A DNA stretch of 59,835 nt, from the NCBI GenBank assembly GCA_018830135.1, contig JAHJTB010000365.1, positions 1 to 59,835 on the forward strand, given 5' to 3'. The notes under the pieces are model-generated. The model was not told the DNA's origin. It made no database searches and saw nothing but the letters and a program-made list of their open reading frames with translations. This stretch comes from Pseudomonadota bacterium. Its GTDB lineage: Bacteria > Desulfobacterota > Desulfarculia > Adiutricales > JAGVGV01. Position numbers and translations under genes: made by a program. Shown here one piece after another: positions 1 through 8,257 of the stretch. Each line of letters starts with the position of its first letter. Position 1 is the first letter of the stretch.

Positions 1-1522
1 CAACATGAGCCACGAAATCCGGACGCCCATGAACGGCATCATCGGCATGACCCACCTGGCCCTGGAGACCGGTCTGAACAAGGAGCAGCGGGAGTATCTG
101 GAACTGATCCAGGCCGCGGCGGAAAATCTCGAGGTCCTGCTCAACGACATCCTGGATTTCTCGAAGATCGAGGCCGGCCGCCTGGAACTGCGGCCCGTGG
201 TCTTCGGCCTGCGGGAGACCCTGGAGGGGGCCTTGCGGACCCTGGAGGTCAAGGCCCGGGCCAAGGGGCTGAGGTTGTCCTGGGAGGCCGACGAGGAGGC
301 GCCCGACGACCTGCTGGGGGACCCGGACCGGTTGCGGCAGGTGCTGATCAACCTGGTCGGGAATGCCGTCAAGTTCACGGACCGGGGCGGGGTCGCCGTA
401 ACGGTCGGCCTGGAGCGGGCCGCCGGTCCGGATATCGAACTGGGCTTTCAGGTCCGGGACACCGGGCCCGGCATTGCCGAAGGGGACCGCGAGCGCATTT
501 TTTCCGCCTTCACCCAGGCCGACGGTTCCACCACCCGACGGTTCGGAGGCACCGGACTGGGTCTGGCCATTTCCTCCCAACTGGTCGCGATGTTCGGCGG
601 CCGCATCTGGGTGGAAAGCGAAATCGGCCGGGGCAGCACGTTCTGTTTCACGGCCCGCTTCAACCGGCCCGAGCGGTCCGCGCCGGGCGAGAACGCGGCC
701 ACTGAATCCAAGGCGGCCCCGGCCGCCGTCGGATGCCTTGCGCCGGAGTCCGGAATCGGCCAGCGGATTCTCGTGGCCGAAGACAACCCCATCAACCAGC
801 GGCTGGCCGAGCGCGTCCTGGCCAGGGCCGGATACGAGGTGGTCCTGGCCGACAGCGGCCGGGCCGCCCTCGAGGCCTGGAAAGACCGGACCTTCGACCT
901 CATCCTCATGGACATCCAGATGCCGGAACTCGACGGCCTCGGCGCCACGGCGGCCATTCGCGAACGGGAAGACCTCGAGGGCGGCCACACGCCCATTGTG
1001 GCCCTGACCGCATACGCCATGAAAGGGGACCAGGATCGGTTTCTCCAGGCCGGCATGGACGGGTATCTGGCCAAGCCCATCCGGCCTCAGGTACTTCTGG
1101 CCAAGGTCGCCGAAATGCTTGGATGCCCGCCCCCCGCTTCGCCTTCGGACGAAAATGAAACCGAGGCGCCGGAAGCGTCGGGCCCGGCGTTCGACTACCA
1201 GGTCTTGTGCAACCGTTGCGGCGGGGACCAGGAACTCATCAATGAAATGATCGCCCTATTCCTGGAAGAGCTGCCCCAGCGCCTGGACGAAATCCGGTCG
1301 GCCCTCGAGTCGTCGGACCGCGGCCGGCTGGAACGGGCCGCCCACTCGCTCAAGGGCGGCATCGGCTATTTTACGACCAACAAGCCCTGGCATCTGGCCG
1401 ACACCCTCGTGGATATGGCCCGTCGGGGCGACCTGGCCGGCGCCGATGCCACGGCCTCCGACCTCCAGCGGGAGACGGCCCGACTCAAATCCGCGCTCCA
1501 GGCCGTATCCCGCCAGACCTGA
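1..1522 (+). CDS. Hybrid sensor histidine kinase with receiver and Hpt domains, 5' end outside the window
   Basis: The reading frame is already open at the left edge: the first visible ATG lies inside the HisKA H-box (MSHEIRTPMN), so the true start and sensor domains are missing. Numbering from that Met: phospho-acceptor His3, HATPase N-box Asn120, G1 DTGPG at 152-156, G2 GGTGLGL at 181-187, a receiver domain at about 262-372 with phospho-acceptor Asp303 and Lys357, and a C-terminal Hpt domain with AAHSLKGG (His447). All catalytic residues of a His-Asp-His phosphorelay are present in one chain. By family, it would autophosphorylate, pass phosphate to its own receiver and Hpt, and on to a separate regulator. 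No partner regulator is adjacent, so the target is unknown. Domain calls are firm; the input signal cannot be seen. Confidence 0.95.
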   Translation, partial: NMSHEIRTPMNGIIGMTHLALETGLNKEQREYLELIQAAAENLEVLLNDILDFSKIEAGRLELRPVVFGLRETLEGALRTLEVKARAKGLRLSWEADEEAPDDLLGDPDRLRQVLINLVGNAVKFTDRGGVAVTVGLERAAGPDIELGFQVRDTGPGIAEGDRERIFSAFTQADGSTTRRFGGTGLGLAISSQLVAMFGGRIWVESEIGRGSTFCFTARFNRPERSAPGENAATESKAAPAAVGCLAPESGIGQRILVAEDNPINQRLAERVLARAGYEVVLADSGRAALEAWKDRTFDLILMDIQMPELDGLGATAAIREREDLEGGHTPIVALTAYAMKGDQDRFLQAGMDGYLAKPIRPQVLLAKVAEMLGCPPPASPSDENETEAPEASGPAFDYQVLCNRCGGDQELINEMIALFLEELPQRLDEIRSALESSDRGRLERAAHSLKGGIGYFTTNKPWHLADTLVDMARRGDLAGADATASDLQRETARLKSALQAVSRQT

Positions 1523-1530
1523 CCCGAAGG

Positions 1531-1756
1531 ATTTTATCCGCGGATTACGCAGAAAGACGCAGATTATAAAAAAGAAGAAATCGGGCTGAAGCCGATAGCG
1601 CGGGACTTGGTCGAGAAACGGTTACAACGCGGATTTCATCTCTTCCGGCTCAATCATTACAGGGCATGCGGCCATCAAACGACCGGCCGGATTACAAGAG
1701 GCACAAGTCAGACTTGTATATAATCTTCGTGAATCTGTGTAATCCGCGGATAAATA
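1531..1756. repeat. Inverted-repeat pair, about 37-bp arms around about 150 bp
   Basis: The left arm at 1531-1567 (containing ATCCGCGGATTACGCAGA) recurs in reverse complement at 1720-1756 (containing TGTGTAATCCGCGGATAAAT) with a few mismatches. The arms are AT-richer than the flanking genes and lie between a kinase gene and the 3' end of a convergent gene. Sequences of the type ATCCGCGGATTACACAGATT recur as dispersed intergenic repeats in many bacterial genomes (recalled, not checked). No credible ORF lies between the arms. The pair could form a long stem in RNA, or be two insertions of one short element in opposite orientation. The remainder of the interval 1523-1798 shows nothing else recognisable. 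Confidence 0.7.
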
Positions 1757-1798
1757 TTTTCCAGGGCATTTCGCCAGGGGGCGGCCTCCGGCCGATCG

Positions 1799-2323
1799 TC
1801 ATTTCTGATCATGGACCATCCGGGCGATCCGGTCCTGATGCCGGCCGACATAGGCGCAACTCGGGCTCGATCCGCAGTTCCGACAGGACCGGTCGTAGGC
1901 CGAATTCAGGGTCCCGCACTCGGGACAGGCGAAATGGGCCAGCATTTCCTGGTACCAGGCCTCCCAGCCGACCTGGCTGATGCGTTCGAGGGTCTCCCAA
2001 AGTTCGATCCGATGGGGCATGGCCCGCTGAAAGGCCTCGAGTTCCTCGCAGGGATAGTCCTCGCACTGGCCGCAAAAGTCGAGCCCCTTTTCCGCGGCGC
2101 ATTTTTCCATCTTGCAGGTGGCGCAATAGGGGCAGCGGCGTTCGGCCCGGCAGCCGTCGCACATGGCCTCTTCCACCGGGACGCCGAACTGGGCGGCGAT
2201 GCGTTTAAGCCGCTCCGGATGCTCGTGGGTGCCGATGTACACGGTGCAGGACGGGCAGAACAGCCCGCAGACCGCGGCCAGCCGCTTGTCGGGTTGGGTG
2301 TGGCCGCCGCTTTTCTCGGTCAT
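1799..2323 (-). CDS. DUF3795-like cysteine-rich protein
   Basis: A 174-residue protein starting at the ATG at 2323, which overlaps the stop of the upstream gene (ATGA), the pattern of translational coupling. It is rich in paired cysteines: CGLFCPSC near the N-terminus, CDGC, CPYCATCKMEKC, CGQCEDYPCEE, and a C-terminal ribbon CPECG...CRNCG. The CGQCxxYPCxxL segment is typical of DUF3795 proteins, whose biochemical role is not established. The C-terminal zinc ribbon is an extra module. It is the last of three adjacent cysteine-rich genes on this strand, suggesting a shared metal- or cofactor-related job (inference). A longer frame to 2380 exists but lacks a better start. Confidence 0.85.
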   Translation of the reverse strand: MTEKSGGHTQPDKRLAAVCGLFCPSCTVYIGTHEHPERLKRIAAQFGVPVEEAMCDGCRAERRCPYCATCKMEKCAAEKGLDFCGQCEDYPCEELEAFQRAMPHRIELWETLERISQVGWEAWYQEMLAHFACPECGTLNSAYDRSCRNCGSSPSCAYVGRHQDRIARMVHDQK

Positions 2324-2928
2324 GACGTTCCCTTTCCGCCCGGGCCTCCGTTCCTGGCCGGGCAGTCCTGGCGGGCGCATCGGGCGCAGCGTCCGTCCGG
2401 AGCGGCTTCCCGGCTCGGGGCCGGATAGACCACGACCAGGCCGGTCCGGCCGGACATCTCGCCCGAAGGCAGCAACTCGAAGCCCCGGCCCTGCTCCGGG
2501 CCGAAATGGTCCAGCACGTCCCGGTTGGCCGACAGGGGCAGGTCCGGGCAGCCGGGCGCCAGCCGGGGACCCGGCCGTCTCCCCGTGGGTTTGAGAAACA
2601 GATCGATTCGATATTCCAGAAAGTCCAGGGCCTCGCGGAGGGCGAGCCGGCAGAGGACCTCCCAGTTCGCCCGGTCCGGTCCGGCCGCGGCCGCGGCTTC
2701 GGCGGCCCGCGGTCCCAGCGTGCAGAGGCCGACGATCACGGTCGGTCCCCGCCCCGGAACCGCACCTTGAAAAACCTTCCCGGGCTCGACCTCGTCGAAA
2801 AGGCCGGCCGCCTCGATCAGCGGTCCGGCCCGGTCCAGAAACCCGGCCGCCTCCCGCTCGGTCGAACCCGCCTCCCCGGCCAGCCGGGCCGGTGACAGGT
2901 CCACGGGTATGGGCCGCACGGAAATCAT
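2320..2928 (-). CDS. Vitamin B12-dependent methionine synthase activation-domain-like protein
   Basis: A 202-residue protein. Residues from about 120 carry a pattern like the MetH activation (AdoMet-binding) domain: RLAPGCPDLPLSANRDVL parallels the SPGYxDWPL stretch of that domain, followed by a gly/ser-containing segment. The C-terminus has CARCARQDCPAR, a cysteine cluster seen in stand-alone corrinoid-associated homologues. A stand-alone protein of this kind may help reactivate a corrinoid methyltransferase with AdoMet, or be a relic of one. The methionine synthase itself is not in the window. It sits 16 bp downstream of the zinc ribbon gene and overlaps the DUF3795 gene by 4 bp. The ribosome-binding site is weak. 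Family assignment is from motif resemblance and is moderately sure. Confidence 0.65.
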   Translation of the reverse strand: MISVRPIPVDLSPARLAGEAGSTEREAAGFLDRAGPLIEAAGLFDEVEPGKVFQGAVPGRGPTVIVGLCTLGPRAAEAAAAAGPDRANWEVLCRLALREALDFLEYRIDLFLKPTGRRPGPRLAPGCPDLPLSANRDVLDHFGPEQGRGFELLPSGEMSGRTGLVVVYPAPSREAAPDGRCARCARQDCPARNGGPGGKGTS

Positions 2929-2944
2929 TCGAATCGAGGTCCGA

Positions 2945-3193
2945 TCAGGAGACGGTCGCCCCGTCCTCGAACTCGCATCCGCACCAGGGGCAGTATTTGA
3001 AGTCCTTGTTGGTCAGTCCCTCCTTGCAGGCCGAACACTGAAGGTGCAGCTCTTCGGCGCAAAAGGGGCAGAAAATAAAATCAGCCAGATGTTCGGCCAT
3101 GGCCGGCGAGATTTTCTCCCAGGCCTCCGAACACTCGTTGTCCAGGCAGATTTTTTCCAGATGGCCCGTGCAGGGCGATTTTGGCTCGGTCAT
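2945..3193 (-). CDS. Small zinc-ribbon protein
   Basis: An 82-residue protein with four pairs of Cys: an N-terminal CTGH and CLDNEC segment, then CPFCAEELHLQCSAC and CPWCGCEF. The latter two make a double zinc ribbon. The ATG at 3193 is chosen because AAGGGAAA lies at a usable distance; the GTG at 3208 overlaps its own GGAG and is unlikely. It is the first gene of the cysteine-rich trio. No catalytic motif is visible; such ribbons generally bind protein or nucleic acid. The function is unknown. Confidence 0.75.
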   Translation of the reverse strand: MTEPKSPCTGHLEKICLDNECSEAWEKISPAMAEHLADFIFCPFCAEELHLQCSACKEGLTNKDFKYCPWCGCEFEDGATVS

Positions 3194-3295
3194 CGTTTCC
3201 CTTGTCACTCCTCGTCTTGGTTCCCATGGTCTGGGATGAATATATCAGAGGGCGGGGGCAACAACAAGACGCCGCCGGGGGCCGGAAGGCGCGGG

Positions 3296-4123
3296 TCAGG
3301 TGTAATCCGACAGATTGAGCAGCTTGGGTTCGACCTCGGCCAGAATGCCGTCGAAGTCATCGGTCGACAAGCCGAGTTCCTCCCAGGCCCGGGGCGACAG
3401 CGGGGGCACCAGCCGGTCGCCGCTGAAACCGAAGCCCATGGCCCGCACGACGATGTTGGCCAGATGGACGATGGCCGTCTGCTGCACCGCGTTGCGGGCC
3501 AGTTCGGGCCGGTGATGGTAGCGCATGGGCTCGGCCAGGGCGTCGGGCAGGTTCCAGTGCTCGGCCAGCCAGAGGCCCACGTCGCCGTGGTTGAAGTCCA
3601 GCACCTTGTTCTCGGCCTCGTAAAAGGTGATCCCCTTGGCCGCGGCCACTTCCTGGACCCGGGCCGACTCCTCGGGAAGCTGAAGATTGAGGACCACCTT
3701 GCCCAGATCGTGGAGCAGGCCGGCCACCAGCACCTCTTCCGCGTCCGGCCTCCCCAGGCGGGCGGCGATAACCCCGGAGGCGGCCGCGCAGCCGACCGAA
3801 TGCTCCCACAACCCGACCATCCCTTTCTTCATCATGTCGAAGACCGAGGTGGTCAGGACCAGGCCCTTGACCACGTCGAAGCCCAGAACCACCAGGGCCT
3901 GCGTGATCGAGGAGATGCGGCGGGAAAAACCGAAAAAGGCCGAGTTGGCCATGCGCAGGACCCGGGCCGAAATGACCTGGTCCTGGCTGATGAGCCGGCC
4001 GACGTCGGCCGAGGAGGTATCCGGGTTTTCGACCATCCGGGATATCTTCTGGACGATGCCGGGCAGGGTCGGCAGATTCTTGATCCGCTTGACCTTTTTC
4101 TTGACTTCCGACCGGTCTTCCAT
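3296..4123 (-). CDS. HDOD domain protein
   Basis: A 275-residue protein filling one HDOD domain. The start of the family pattern is at NLPTLPGIVQKISRMV (about residues 15-30), followed by RVLRMANSAFFGFSRRISS and an HD-like motif LLHDLGK near residue 145. HDOD proteins usually lack proven enzymatic activity and act as output or scaffold modules in signalling, often c-di-GMP- or chemotaxis-linked. The ATG at 4123 overlaps the stop of the upstream small gene (ATGA), so the two are probably co-translated. A much longer frame upstream (to 4510) is an arginine/proline-rich shadow of the small gene and is not counted. A second HDOD protein, fused to EAL, lies at 16032. Confidence 0.9.
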   Translation of the reverse strand: MEDRSEVKKKVKRIKNLPTLPGIVQKISRMVENPDTSSADVGRLISQDQVISARVLRMANSAFFGFSRRISSITQALVVLGFDVVKGLVLTTSVFDMMKKGMVGLWEHSVGCAAASGVIAARLGRPDAEEVLVAGLLHDLGKVVLNLQLPEESARVQEVAAAKGITFYEAENKVLDFNHGDVGLWLAEHWNLPDALAEPMRYHHRPELARNAVQQTAIVHLANIVVRAMGFGFSGDRLVPPLSPRAWEELGLSTDDFDGILAEVEPKLLNLSDYT

Positions 4124-4431
4124 CACTCGTCCTCGCGCAGTTTCCGGAGCAGCGCGTTCTTGAGTTCGACCAGGATGGGGTCGTTTTCGACCCGGACGAA
4201 ACGCGCGTCCAGCTCGGCCTCGAGTTTGGACAGACGCGCCTGCTTTTCCTCCGGCGATTCGGACGAGACGAACTCGATGGGAACGGTCTCGTAATTCATG
4301 CGCTGGAGCATGCGCAGCAGGGCCTCGGTCAGTTCCGTCCCCTTCTGGCAGAGCAGGACCCCGTCGTCGCGCACCATCTTTTGGGCCAGGATCATACCCG
4401 GCCTCGCCTGGTCCAGGGGAATCCGTTTCAC
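4123..4431 (-). CDS. Small HD-GYP N-terminal-domain-like protein coupled to HDOD gene
   Basis: A 102-residue protein. The first 55 residues (LDQARPGMILAQKMVRDDGV, then LCQKGTELTEALLRML) match the small beta-rich domain found at the N-terminus of many HD-GYP phosphodiesterases, where the first residues contact the membrane or a partner. The rest is a charged helical tail. Here the domain is free-standing and its stop overlaps the HDOD start by 4 bp. I infer that the two products interact and mimic a split HD-GYP-like signalling protein. No promoter is obvious upstream. Confidence 0.75.
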   Translation of the reverse strand: MKRIPLDQARPGMILAQKMVRDDGVLLCQKGTELTEALLRMLQRMNYETVPIEFVSSESPEEKQARLSKLEAELDARFVRVENDPILVELKNALLRKLREDE

Positions 4432-4526
4432 CGCACGACACCGCCCGTCTTAATAAACAGCCTTCCGGTCTTGATCGATTCCGGATTGTAGCACAGGCCC
4501 CGGAACGCACGCAACCGGCCCCGGGG

Positions 4527-5015
4527 TCAGGCCCGGTATTTCGATATCAACTCGAGCAACGCGCCGGCTTCGGAACCGGCTGCCGAGGACAAAGCCGCCG
4601 CCAGGGCCGCCAGCACGACCGCCACCACCTCGGGCAGGGGCTTCGAACGCCGCCCCTGGGCCTTCAAGGTCTCCAGGTCGGCCTTGACGTCTTTCAAGGC
4701 AGCGGCATCGAGTCCCAGGTCGTTGACGGCCGCTTCGAACCGGGCGGTCAGGGCGCCCAGGTCCGGGGCCTCGGCCCCTTGCGGCTCCGCCCCGGTCCCG
4801 GCCTGGCCCAGACCGGCTTCGGTCAGGGACAGCCCGCCGGAAAGGTTCCTGATCTCGACCAGCCCCTCGGCGACCAGCTCCATGGCGATGTCCTGGGTCA
4901 GGGGCCGGTCCAGGCCCATGGCCTCGCCAATGGCCCACATTCCGGCACTCCGGTTCGGGTCGCCGCCGGTCTCCCGAAAGATCGCGGCCAGCATTTTCTC
5001 CATGTTTTCGTCCAT
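4527..5015 (-). CDS. Hypothetical winged-helix-like protein
   Basis: A 162-residue protein. The ATG at 5015 has AAGGAGG 8 bases upstream, which fixes the start; an upstream in-frame Met at 5087 has no such site. Residues 1-65 read like a winged-helix fold (a predicted recognition helix near TQDIAMELVAEGLVEIRN, then an SGGLSLTEAG wing). Residues about 80-125 form a predicted helical/coiled region, and a hydrophobic alanine-rich stretch near 130-148 could be a short membrane or packing segment. I do not recognise a family. It reads in the same direction as the HDOD pair, 95 bp upstream, and might be co-transcribed. Confidence 0.7.
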   Translation of the reverse strand: MDENMEKMLAAIFRETGGDPNRSAGMWAIGEAMGLDRPLTQDIAMELVAEGLVEIRNLSGGLSLTEAGLGQAGTGAEPQGAEAPDLGALTARFEAAVNDLGLDAAALKDVKADLETLKAQGRRSKPLPEVVAVVLAALAAALSSAAGSEAGALLELISKYRA

Positions 5016-5210
5016 GACGCCTCCTTGCTTTGCTGGCCTCAGCGTACCACAGTCCCTTGAAAAAACAAGCACAGGGGGATGGCTCATTCCATCGAGTACC
5101 GGTCCTGCGTTAAGATCGAAGGTGATGGGGTTCCGCTATTGGGCCGGATATGGAAGGAGTCCTTGTCCCTGCCGCCGTAGGCGTGCTACTAGTGGCTGGG
5201 AGGTCGTTCC

Positions 5211-6389
5211 ATGGCCCGCATTCGCCCAGAGATTCCGGCCCTGCAAAACTGGCTGGTGGCCCTGCGCCGGGAGATTCACCGCCATCCCGAACCGGCGTAC
5301 GGGGAGACCCGGACCGCCGGCCTGGTGGAACGCACCCTGCGCGGCATGGGCCTGCCCCCACGAACCGGGATCGGCCGGACCGGAGTGGTCGGGTTGTGGC
5401 GGGCGGACCGTCCGGGCCCCTGCCTGGGACTGCGGGCCGACATGGACGCCCTGCCCGTGCAGGAGGCCCTGGACCACGACTGGCGCTCGACGGTCCCGGG
5501 CATGATGCACGCCTGCGGCCACGATCTGCATACGGCCATGCTTCTGGGCGCGGCCCGGGTCCTGGCCGATGATTCGAGGTACAGTCAGCGCCTGGCCGGC
5601 GCGGTCAAGTTCATTTTTCAGCCGGCCGAGGAGGAGGGGGCCGGGGCCCTGGCCATGATCGCCGACGGGGTCTTGGACGACCCGCCCCTGGACGCGATCT
5701 TCTCCGCCCACGTCAATCCAACCCTGGAAACCGGGCAGGTCGGGTACACCCCCGGCCCGGCCCACGCGGCCGTCGACAATTTTCACATCACGGTGACCGG
5801 TCGGGGAGGCCATGCCGCCCATCCCGAGTTGGCCGACGACCCGCTGGCCCCGGCGGCCGAACTGGTGGGGCGTATCCGCTCCCGGAGCGCCGGACTGGAC
5901 CGGGCCCTGGTCGCCGTCTGCTTCTTCCAGGCCGGCACCACCACCAACGTCATTCCCGACCGGGCCTTGATTTCCGGGACCGTTCGTTCCCTGGACCGCT
6001 CCGCCAGAGAACGCGCCCTGGACGCGATTCGGGCCGCGGCCGCCGAAGCCGGGGCCGGCTCGCCCTGCGACATCCAGGTCCGTCTCGTCCCCGGATACCC
6101 GATTCTGCGCAACGACGAATCCATGACCCAAGAGCTGGTCCGCCTGGCCGGGGCCGTCGTCGGCGCCCCGAACCTCGTTTTCCAGGCGCCTTCGTATGGC
6201 GCCGAGGACATGGCCTATTTTCTCGACAAGGTCCCGGGGTCCGTATTCGGGTTGGGCTGCCGGCGGCCCGGCGACCATCGGCCGGCCATGCTCCACTCGC
6301 CCCGCTTCGACCCGGACGAGTCCGTCCTGGCCCTGGGGGTCGAACTGTTCGTTACCCTGGCCGAGTCGTTCCTGTCTCCATCCGGGTAA
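5211..6389 (+). CDS. M20-family amidohydrolase (hippurate/IAA-amino-acid hydrolase type)
   Basis: A 392-residue metallopeptidase of the M20D type, which hydrolyses N-acyl amino acids or related amides in the cytoplasm. Visible family marks: EIHRHPEPAYGE at 21-32, LRADMDALP at 74-82, the metal-binding ACGHDLHTAM at 101-110, and FQPAEEEGAGA with the catalytic Glu near 140-141. The dimerisation domain lies at about 180-290, with NVIPDRALISGTVR. There is no signal peptide. GGGAGG precedes the ATG at 5211. Its neighbours are on the other strand, so it is probably monocistronic. The exact substrate cannot be inferred. Confidence 0.93.
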   Translation: MARIRPEIPALQNWLVALRREIHRHPEPAYGETRTAGLVERTLRGMGLPPRTGIGRTGVVGLWRADRPGPCLGLRADMDALPVQEALDHDWRSTVPGMMHACGHDLHTAMLLGAARVLADDSRYSQRLAGAVKFIFQPAEEEGAGALAMIADGVLDDPPLDAIFSAHVNPTLETGQVGYTPGPAHAAVDNFHITVTGRGGHAAHPELADDPLAPAAELVGRIRSRSAGLDRALVAVCFFQAGTTTNVIPDRALISGTVRSLDRSARERALDAIRAAAAEAGAGSPCDIQVRLVPGYPILRNDESMTQELVRLAGAVVGAPNLVFQAPSYGAEDMAYFLDKVPGSVFGLGCRRPGDHRPAMLHSPRFDPDESVLALGVELFVTLAESFLSPSG

Positions 6390-6759
6390 AACCGGTTTGG
6401 TCGGGTGCGACAAACGGGCTTGACCTGAACACGGCCCGGGAGGGATGCCTTGCCATCAAACAGGGATGTAAGGTCGGCCCTCCGGATGGTGCCGCTTCAG
6501 GCCATTCGGCCGGCCGAAAATCTTTCATCAGGGGCCGACCCGGGATTCAGCCCGCCGGCCTGCTAAACGACAAACAGCCCCTTTCCGGCGTCCCCGGAAT
6601 GGCGCCGGGAGCCTGAAGGGGGGCCTCCCGGGACGGCAGGTCCTGTTCCATGTCTCCAATTTCTATGAAATGCTCAAGGATTCCTTGGGAAAGGGGCCAT
6701 ACCCGAATCGGTCGCGCCCCACGATTGGAGACGACCGATTCGAGGGCATGGGGGGTGGC
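6390..6759. other. Convergent intergenic region with one imperfect inverted repeat
   Basis: The 370 bp between two convergent genes holds no ORF with start signals. At 6577-6622 the arms GCCCCTTTCCGGCG and CGCCGG...AAGGGGGC pair with a bulge, compatible with a bidirectional terminator although no U-run follows. The remainder shows nothing recognisable. Confidence 0.4.
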
Positions 6760-8166
6760 TCAGGTCGACTCCTTGCGCTGCTTTTCGACGTACTGCCGGC
6801 CGCTCTGGGGGAAAAGGGCGCAGATGAGCTGCTCCTCTTCGGACTGGGCCACGCCGGCGGTGTCCGTCTTGACCTTGTCCATTTCCGGACTGAGCACGTC
6901 GCCGGGCCGGCAGTCGATCCGGGTCCGGTCCGCCTTGGCCCCGCCGGACTTGAGGACCTTTTCCGCCACTTCGGGGTCGATGGGCGCCGGAGTCCGGCCG
7001 TACAGACCCTGGACAATCGCCCGGGTCTCGTGGGTCACGATCTTGTATTCGCCGAAAAGTACGTTCAGGACCGCCTGAACGCCCACGATCTGGCTGGTGG
7101 GGGTGACCAGGGGCAGGTTGCCCAGTTCGCGCCGGGTCTTGGGAATCTGGGCATAGACCTCGTCCAGCCGGTCCAGGGCGTTTTGTTCCTTGAGCTGGTT
7201 GACCAGGTTGGAGATCATGCCGCCCGGGACCTGATGCAGCAGGACACCCGTGTCGATGACCGCCATTTTGTGGTCGTCGAGAAGCTGGCTGTAGTTCTTG
7301 GCCACCTCTTCCAGTTTCTGGCTGAGGCTGACCAGGAGGTTCAGATCGAAGCCGGTGTCGCGCGGGGTGCCCATCACGGCCGCGGCGATGGCCTCGACCG
7401 CCGGCTGGCCGGTGCGCATGGCAAAAGGCGACAGGGAGCAGTCCACGACGTCCACGCCCGCCTCGGCCGCCTTGAGATAGCTCATCGAGGCCATGCCCGA
7501 GGTGTAATGGGTGTGCAGGTTGATGGGAATGGAGACCTTTTTCTTGAGGGCCGAAATCACCTCGAAGGCGTCGTACGGGGCGATCAGCCCGGCCATGTCC
7601 TTCAGGCAGATGGAGTTCGCGCCCATGGCCTCGAGCTGTCCGGCCTTTTCCACGTAGTAGTCCAGGTTGTAGACCGGCCCGCCCATGCGGCGTTCGGTCA
7701 GGGAGTAGCAGATCGTCCCCTGGAAGTGCATGCCGTTCTTTTTGATCCCCTCGACGCAGGTCTCGAAGTTCCTGAAGTCGTTGAGGGCGTCGAAAACGCG
7801 GAATATCTCGATGCCCACTTCGCAGGCGTGGTCCACGAAGGCCCGGACCACGTCGTCGGCGTAGTTGCGGTACCCGACCAGGTTCTGGCCGCGCAGGAGC
7901 ATGGAAAAGGGCGTTTTCTTGATGTACTGTTTCAGGATGCGCGGCCGGGCCCAGGGGTCTTCGTCCAGAAAGCGGTGCATGGTGTCGAAGGTGGCCCCGC
8001 CCCAGACCTCGCAGGCCCAATAGCCCACTTCGTCGATCCGCTCGGCCAGGGGGATCATGTCCTCGGTCTTCATCCGGGTGGCCAGCAGGGACTGGTGGCC
8101 GTCCCGAAGGGTGGTGTCCAGTATCCTCAAGGGCGTGGCCGCCGGTTTCACTTGCGTTTCGTTCAT
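6760..8166 (-). CDS. Pyruvate carboxylase subunit B / oxaloacetate decarboxylase alpha-type carboxyltransferase without biotin domain
   Basis: A 468-residue protein of the HMG-CoA-lyase-like/PYC carboxyltransferase family, which moves CO2 between carboxybiotin and pyruvate/oxaloacetate. LDTTLRDGHQSLLATRM at residues 16-32 holds the metal- and substrate-binding Asp/Arg; EVWGGATFD, FDALNDFRN, NSICLKDMAGL and the metal ligands NLHTHYTSGM follow. The protein ends soon after the PYC C-terminal domain and has no AMKM biotinylation motif, so a separate biotin carrier protein must exist elsewhere. GAGGAGG lies upstream of the ATG at 8166, favoured over the in-frame ATG at 8193. It is 91 bp downstream of the TetR gene on the same strand, so it may be under that regulator. 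pycB and oadA cannot be told apart here. Confidence 0.93.
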   Translation of the reverse strand: MNETQVKPAATPLRILDTTLRDGHQSLLATRMKTEDMIPLAERIDEVGYWACEVWGGATFDTMHRFLDEDPWARPRILKQYIKKTPFSMLLRGQNLVGYRNYADDVVRAFVDHACEVGIEIFRVFDALNDFRNFETCVEGIKKNGMHFQGTICYSLTERRMGGPVYNLDYYVEKAGQLEAMGANSICLKDMAGLIAPYDAFEVISALKKKVSIPINLHTHYTSGMASMSYLKAAEAGVDVVDCSLSPFAMRTGQPAVEAIAAAVMGTPRDTGFDLNLLVSLSQKLEEVAKNYSQLLDDHKMAVIDTGVLLHQVPGGMISNLVNQLKEQNALDRLDEVYAQIPKTRRELGNLPLVTPTSQIVGVQAVLNVLFGEYKIVTHETRAIVQGLYGRTPAPIDPEVAEKVLKSGGAKADRTRIDCRPGDVLSPEMDKVKTDTAGVAQSEEEQLICALFPQSGRQYVEKQRKEST

Positions 8167-8257
8167 CGTTTTCCTCCTCAACATACTCAACATAAACCGG
8201 CTCCCCCGGCCCGCGGAGCCAACGGCGGGACGGGGGAGCCTGACGGTTAATAGCGTT

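Noticed and set aside
2909..4294. A 461-codon plus-strand frame covering the zinc ribbon and HDOD genes
   Set aside because: It has low-complexity composition, and the minus strand carries clear domains and coupled starts.
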